A DNA stretch of 64,000 nucleotides from Neobacillus endophyticus (GTDB lineage Bacteria; Bacillota; Bacilli; Bacillales; Cytobacillaceae). The DNA lies in the NCBI RefSeq assembly GCF_013248975.1, contig NZ_JABRWH010000001.1, positions 1,598,501 to 1,662,500 of the forward strand, given 5' to 3'. Numbering within the stretch: position 1 is the first letter of the stretch; every line of letters starts with the position of its first letter. A program made the translations under genes and the position numbers. Below the pieces are notes generated by a model that saw only the letters and a program-made list of their open reading frames with translations, ran no database searches and had not been told where the DNA came from. Below are positions 59,836 to 64,000 of this stretch, piece after piece.

Positions 59836-62397
59836 ATGGCTGAAACCCCAAATTCTCAAATCCAAGAGATTAATATTAGCCAGGAAATGAAATCTTCATT
59901 CCTGGATTATGCAATGAGTGTTATTGTTTCCCGTGCCCTTCCTGATGTTCGTGACGGGCTAAAACCAGTTCACCGCCGTATTCTTTATGCTATGCATGAT
60001 CTTGGAATCCATGCGGACAAACCATATAAAAAATCAGCTCGTATCGTTGGTGATGTTATCGGTAAATACCATCCGCATGGTGATTCTGCCGTTTACGAAA
60101 CCATGGTGCGGATGGCACAGGACTTTAACTATCGATATATGCTGGTCGATGGACATGGAAACTTTGGTTCTGTTGACGGCGATGCCGCAGCAGCAATGCG
60201 TTATACAGAATCGCGCATGTCCAAAATCTCCATGGAATTATTAAGAGACATAAACAAAGATACAATTGATTTCCAAGATAACTATGATGGTGAAGAAAGG
60301 GAACCAGCAGTTCTTCCAGCGCGTTTCCCTAACCTTTTAGTGAACGGGTCGACCGGTATTGCGGTGGGTATGGCAACTAATATCCCTCCTCACCAACTGG
60401 GTGAAGTAATTGACGGTGTCTTGGCCATCAGTCGTGACCCTGATATCACGATACAAGAGCTCATGGAAATTGTCCCAGGTCCTGACTTCCCAACCGGAGG
60501 GATTATTTTAGGACGCAGCGGGATCCGGAAAGCCTATGAAACAGGCAGGGGTTCCATTACGTTAAGAGCGAAAGTGGAGATTGAGCAAAAGTCTAACGGT
60601 AAAGAAGTCATCCTTGTTCATGAGCTGCCATACCAAGTGAATAAGGCAAGATTGATTGAAAAAATTGCTGAATTAGCACGTGATAAAAAAATCGAGGGCA
60701 TCACTGATCTTCGAGATGAATCAGACCGCCGCGGGATGCGGATTGTCATTGAAGTCCGCAAAGACGCCAATGCAAATGTCCTGTTAAATAATTTATATAA
60801 ACAAACAGCCCTGCAGACTAGCTTTGGTATTAACACTCTGGCTCTAGTAAACGGCCATCCAAAGGTGCTAAATCTGAAGCAGTGTTTGAGTCATTATTTG
60901 GATCACCAAAGAGTTGTTATTCGCCGCCGTACCGAATTTGAACTACGCAAGGCGGAAGCAAGGGCCCATATTCTAGAAGGATTACGGATTGCACTTGACC
61001 ATTTGGATGAAGTCATTACATTAATCCGGAACTCACAAACCACTGATATTGCCCGAGAAGGATTAATGACTCAATTTAATCTTTCTGAAAAGCAAGCCCA
61101 GGCGATCCTGGATATGCGCTTGCAGCGTTTAACAGGATTGGAAAGGGAAAAAATAGAAGGTGAATATCAAGAATTAGTCAAGCTGATTGCTGAATTACGT
61201 GCGATTTTAGCGGACGAAGAAAAAGTTCTTGAAATTATCCGCGGGGAATTGCTCGAAATTAAAGAACGCTTTAATGACGAACGCCGCACGCAAATTGTAG
61301 CAGGCGGAATCGAGAACATTGAAGATGAGGATTTAATACCTCGTGAAAATATTGTCATTACCCTGACTCATAACGGCTACATTAAGCGTCTTCCGGTATC
61401 CACTTATCGGGCTCAAAAGCGCGGCGGCCGTGGAATCCAGGGAATGGGAACCAATGAAGATGATTTTGTTGAACACTTAATCACCACTTCAACCCATGAT
61501 ACCATTCTATTCTTCACCAATAAGGGGAAAGTTTATCGTTCCAAAGGCTATGAGATTCCGGAATTCAGCCGCACCGCAAAAGGCATCCCGATTATCAACC
61601 TTCTTGGTGTCGAAAAAGGAGAATGGGTTAACGCTATAATCCCAATTGAGGAATTTGTGGATGACTGGTATTTATTCTTTACTACAAAAGAAGGTATTTC
61701 CAAACGTTCGCCGTTGTCTTCCTTTGCAAATATCCGTAACAATGGGTTAATTGCCTTAGGCCTCCGCGAAGGCGATGAATTAATTTCTGTTCGCTTAACA
61801 GACGGAAGTAAGCATATCATCATCGGAACGAAGGGTGGCATGCTAATCCGCTTCCCAGAAACAGATGTCCGATCAATGGGCCGTACAGCAACAGGTGTAA
61901 AAGGTATTACCATTGATGAAGGCGATGAAGTTGTCGGAATGGAAGTTCTAGAGGAAGATAACGATATATTAATCGTAACGAAAAATGGTTATGGTAAACG
62001 TACCCCTGCATCTGAATATCGAATCCAGGGCAGAGGCGGTAAAGGGATCAAGACCTGCCATATTACCGAGAAAAACGGCGACATTGTTTCGGTAAGAGCT
62101 GTAACTGGGGAAGAAGACCTTATGCTGATTACTGCTTCTGGTGTACTTATTCGGATTGACGTAGCGGGCATTTCTCAAATGGGACGTAACACTCAGGGTG
62201 TAAAACTGATCACGATTAAAGAAAATGATAACGACTTCGTAGCAACTGTTGCGAAAGTAGAAAAAGAAGAAGACTCTAACGATGATGAAACGGGCGATGA
62301 GGCAGGCGTAGAATCGACTGGCGAGGATTTAGGCAGTGCCGATCCTATTGCTGATCAAGAGTCCAGTCAAGTTTCTGATTCAGATAGTGAAGAATAA
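59836..62397 (+). CDS. gyrA: DNA gyrase subunit A
   Basis: GyrA is 853 residues, the DNA breakage-reunion half. The quinolone-determining region [19 protein letters not shown] contains Ser and Glu at the sensitive positions (near 84 and 88), and the catalytic Tyr is in [11 protein letters not shown] (near 123). The C-terminal beta-pinwheel has the GyrA box [11 protein letters not shown]. The acidic tail ([14 protein letters not shown]...) is long but usual. A strong GAGGAGG-type ribosome site precedes ATG. Confidence 0.98.
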   Translation: MAETPNSQIQEINISQEMKSSFLDYAMSVIVSRALPDVRDGLKPVHRRILYAMHDLGIHADKPYKKSARIVGDVIGKYHPHGDSAVYETMVRMAQDFNYRYMLVDGHGNFGSVDGDAAAAMRYTESRMSKISMELLRDINKDTIDFQDNYDGEEREPAVLPARFPNLLVNGSTGIAVGMATNIPPHQLGEVIDGVLAISRDPDITIQELMEIVPGPDFPTGGIILGRSGIRKAYETGRGSITLRAKVEIEQKSNGKEVILVHELPYQVNKARLIEKIAELARDKKIEGITDLRDESDRRGMRIVIEVRKDANANVLLNNLYKQTALQTSFGINTLALVNGHPKVLNLKQCLSHYLDHQRVVIRRRTEFELRKAEARAHILEGLRIALDHLDEVITLIRNSQTTDIAREGLMTQFNLSEKQAQAILDMRLQRLTGLEREKIEGEYQELVKLIAELRAILADEEKVLEIIRGELLEIKERFNDERRTQIVAGGIENIEDEDLIPRENIVITLTHNGYIKRLPVSTYRAQKRGGRGIQGMGTNEDDFVEHLITTSTHDTILFFTNKGKVYRSKGYEIPEFSRTAKGIPIINLLGVEKGEWVNAIIPIEEFVDDWYLFFTTKEGISKRSPLSSFANIRNNGLIALGLREGDELISVRLTDGSKHIIIGTKGGMLIRFPETDVRSMGRTATGVKGITIDEGDEVVGMEVLEEDNDILIVTKNGYGKRTPASEYRIQGRGGKGIKTCHITEKNGDIVSVRAVTGEEDLMLITASGVLIRIDVAGISQMGRNTQGVKLITIKENDNDFVATVAKVEKEEDSNDDETGDEAGVESTGEDLGSADPIADQESSQVSDSDSEE

Positions 62398-62410
62398 TTG
62401 AGATTTGATG

Positions 62411-62440
62411 AAGGGGACACGAGTATGTGTTCCCTTTTTT
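62411..62440 (+). terminator. terminator of gyrA
   Basis: GGGGACAC pairs with TGTTCCC around GAGTATG, followed by TTTTTTT. Confidence 0.85.
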
Positions 62441-62478
62441 TGAGTAATATGAGGGACGTCAGTAAAAGAGCTTGAGTG

Positions 62479-62800
62479 GTTAAGTAGAATGGTTCTAGTT
62501 AAGGGAGGGAGAGGAAAAAGCGCGTGGATGAGCAAGTAGAGTGTTTCTAGTAAAGGGAAGGGTTGGAAAAAGCGCGTGGATGAGCAAGTAGAATATTTCT
62601 AGTTAAGGGGGAAGGCGGAAAAAGTGCGTTGAAGAGCAAGTAGAGTGTTTCTAGTTAAGGGGGAAGGCGGAAAAAGTGCGTTGAAGAGCAAGTAGAATGG
62701 TTCTAGTTAAGGGGGAAAGCGGAAAAAGCGAGTTGAAGAGCAAGTAGAGCGTTCCTAGTTAAGGAAGAAAGCGTGAAAAGAGAAGTACAAGGGTTTGTTT
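62479..62800. repeat. 52-bp tandem repeat, about six copies
   Basis: The word AGCAAGTAGA recurs at 62531, 62583, 62635, 62687 and 62739, exactly 52 bp apart, with a variant first copy at 62479 (TTAAGTAGA) and a decayed last copy after 62791. Each unit also has TTCTAGTTAAGG and GGAAAAAG(C/T)G(C/A)GT. The two central units are nearly identical. The period is not a multiple of three, so it is not a protein repeat. Confidence 0.92.
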
Positions 62801-63000
62801 CTAGTTAGATAAAAGGGTAAAAAAAGTCCCTCTATAAGCAAGAAAAAACTAGTTGCTGTGAAGGAGAAAAAAGAGTAAACAGTCTTGGATCACTTCGAGT
62901 AATTGAGAAAACAAATAAACAAAGTGTCATTGTATAAAGTTCATATAATTAGTTAGGGTTGAAACAAAATAAGCTTTAAAGAGAAGAAATATAGAAAGAA

Positions 63001-63901
63001 TCATTCGTAATAAAGCCATCTTCCAAACCCAACTGATTTAAACTCCCTATTTAAAACCCTTCGAATGGAAACTTTGCTTATTATTCCCCCACTCCATTCA
63101 TAAACTCCTTGAGTAGTGATTTTCCTACCAGGAAAAAGCAATTTAAATTCTCCAACATTACGAATTATCGCAGAATCAATACTTTCCTCGTATCCACACT
63201 CATTACACACACATAGATTTCCCGCGACATAATTCAATAATGAATGACATTTTATACAGGAAACTCCATGTTTAAGCTGATTATATTCATACTGAGGGAG
63301 TTGGTTAAATGGAAACTTTTCATGATGGAGGGAAATTAACTTTTCAGCGAGCTTTTTATCCCTATCATCAAGCTTTGAAGGTGTAATATCCAATTTTTTG
63401 AAAAATCGATTTAACTGACTATGAAGGAGAATGGGGAGAAAACGGGAAGCTTGAAATAAGGAAAACTCGGGGTTAATGTAGATCACCCACGCTTCAACTT
63501 GTATTGAAAATCCAATACTTTGAAGAAGCTGGCGTAACAGGGACTCATTTCAATTGCAGGATGGGATCTTTAACTTCCTTCATAGGTGTTTTGTAAAGCC
63601 GATCTGATTCGTAATAAAAATCCCCTTCATAATTTTTTACCTCAAAAACATATAAAACACCTTGAAAAATAATAATTGTGTCAATTTAGAAAAAGGTGTT
63701 ACCACATTTAAGTAGTAAATCGTTTAGAACAATACTTCCCTCTTGAAGTTGTTCAGTCAATAAATCGAACTGTACTTCCCCTTTATATCCTTTCCCGATG
63801 TAAAATAAATCAAGTTTGTCCTTTTCAGATAAAATCATACGAGAGTTTAAAACTCGCAAAACCCTTAAATCATATGGAACTATCCGAGGCTTCAAAACCA
63901 T
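63001..63901 (-). pseudogene. broken NERD-domain (nuclease-related) protein gene
   Basis: Reading leftward from ATG 63901, the first frame gives GKGYKGEVQFD...LKCGNTFF and then an in-frame TAA. The same frame continues IDTIIIFQGVLYVFEVKNYEGDFYYES (the NERD core with D...E-V-K), followed by a TGA. A frameshift then brings in ESLLRQLLQSIGFSIQVEAWVIYINPEF and the C-terminal domain with CIKCH and CNEC zinc-type pairs. One stop and one frameshift therefore interrupt a gene of about 300 codons. The last 161 codons could be translated from an internal GTG at 63486. NERD proteins resemble Holliday-junction nucleases and are common in Bacillus. Confidence 0.8.
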
Positions 63902-64000
63902 AATCCACGTCCTTTATTTTTTTTAAAACTTCAAACTAATTTTATTAAAAATAAAACATAAAGCTTTAACGAATTTTTTAACGTTTTGTGACAAAATAAA

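Larger units (their letters stand above)
62398..63000. other. post-gyrA region without rRNA genes
   Basis: It holds the gyrA terminator (62411-62440) and the 52-bp tandem repeat (62479-62800). Then comes about 200 bp of A-rich sequence with no gene. In many Bacilli an rRNA operon starts here, but none is seen. Confidence 0.7.

Overview
The window is the replication-origin region of a low-GC Gram-positive spore former of the Bacillaceae. Evidence for this is the order rlmH-htrA-walJ-yycI-yycH-walK-walR, a Lys-Glu-Asp-Phe tRNA cluster, purA, dnaC-type helicase, rplI, gdpP, yybS, rpsR-ssb-rpsF, ychF, yyaC, spo0J-soj, noc, rsmG, mnmG, mnmE, jag, spoIIIJ/yidC, rnpA, rpmH, then dnaA, dnaN, rlbA, recF, remB, gyrB, gyrA. 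This matches the Bacillus subtilis origin layout closely, but the proteins do not let me name a species. Genes left of the origin read mostly on the minus strand and genes right of it on the plus strand, so they are co-directional with replication.

Bases 1-17,130 are accessory DNA lying against the 3' end of rlmH, a known insertion hotspot (SCC elements in staphylococci, ICEs in streptococci). At the junction stand two tandem large serine recombinases with a small upstream gene; the last one runs about 108 bp antisense into rlmH. Leftwards come a PD-(D/E)XK-like nuclease, a two-gene module of an LCAT-type lipase and a three-TM membrane protein, a stop-interrupted small exported protein, a tyrosine recombinase with two small companions, a decayed serine resolvase, a palindromic MITE-like element and a lipoprotein. 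The far left end holds a phage-like module: an XRE regulator divergent from a RAMP-like (Cas7-like) protein, an HNH nuclease, and a 16-unit pentanucleotide-periodic repeat block. I found no convincing left attachment site, so this stretch may be one SCC-like island or several nested elements.

Bases 17,133-25,000 hold rlmH and the WalRK operon, with a DnaA-box cluster between rlmH and a small CxxH/CxxC protein gene. A plus-strand cassette of UDP-glucose dehydrogenase, PAP2 phosphatase and GT4 glycosyltransferase (25.4-28.5 kb) sits between walR and the tRNA cluster and could make an acidic glycolipid. Bases 29-52.5 kb are the conserved replication, translation and segregation block, with two perfect parS sites (in walK and spo0J) and one near-match upstream of ssb.

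Bases 52.5-54.8 kb are a bipartite oriC: DnaA boxes upstream of dnaA, and a box plus DnaA-trio-like triplets and AT-rich DNA between dnaA and dnaN. Downstream of gyrA there is no rRNA operon in the next 1.6 kb. Instead there is a 52-bp tandem repeat of about six copies and a broken NERD-domain gene.
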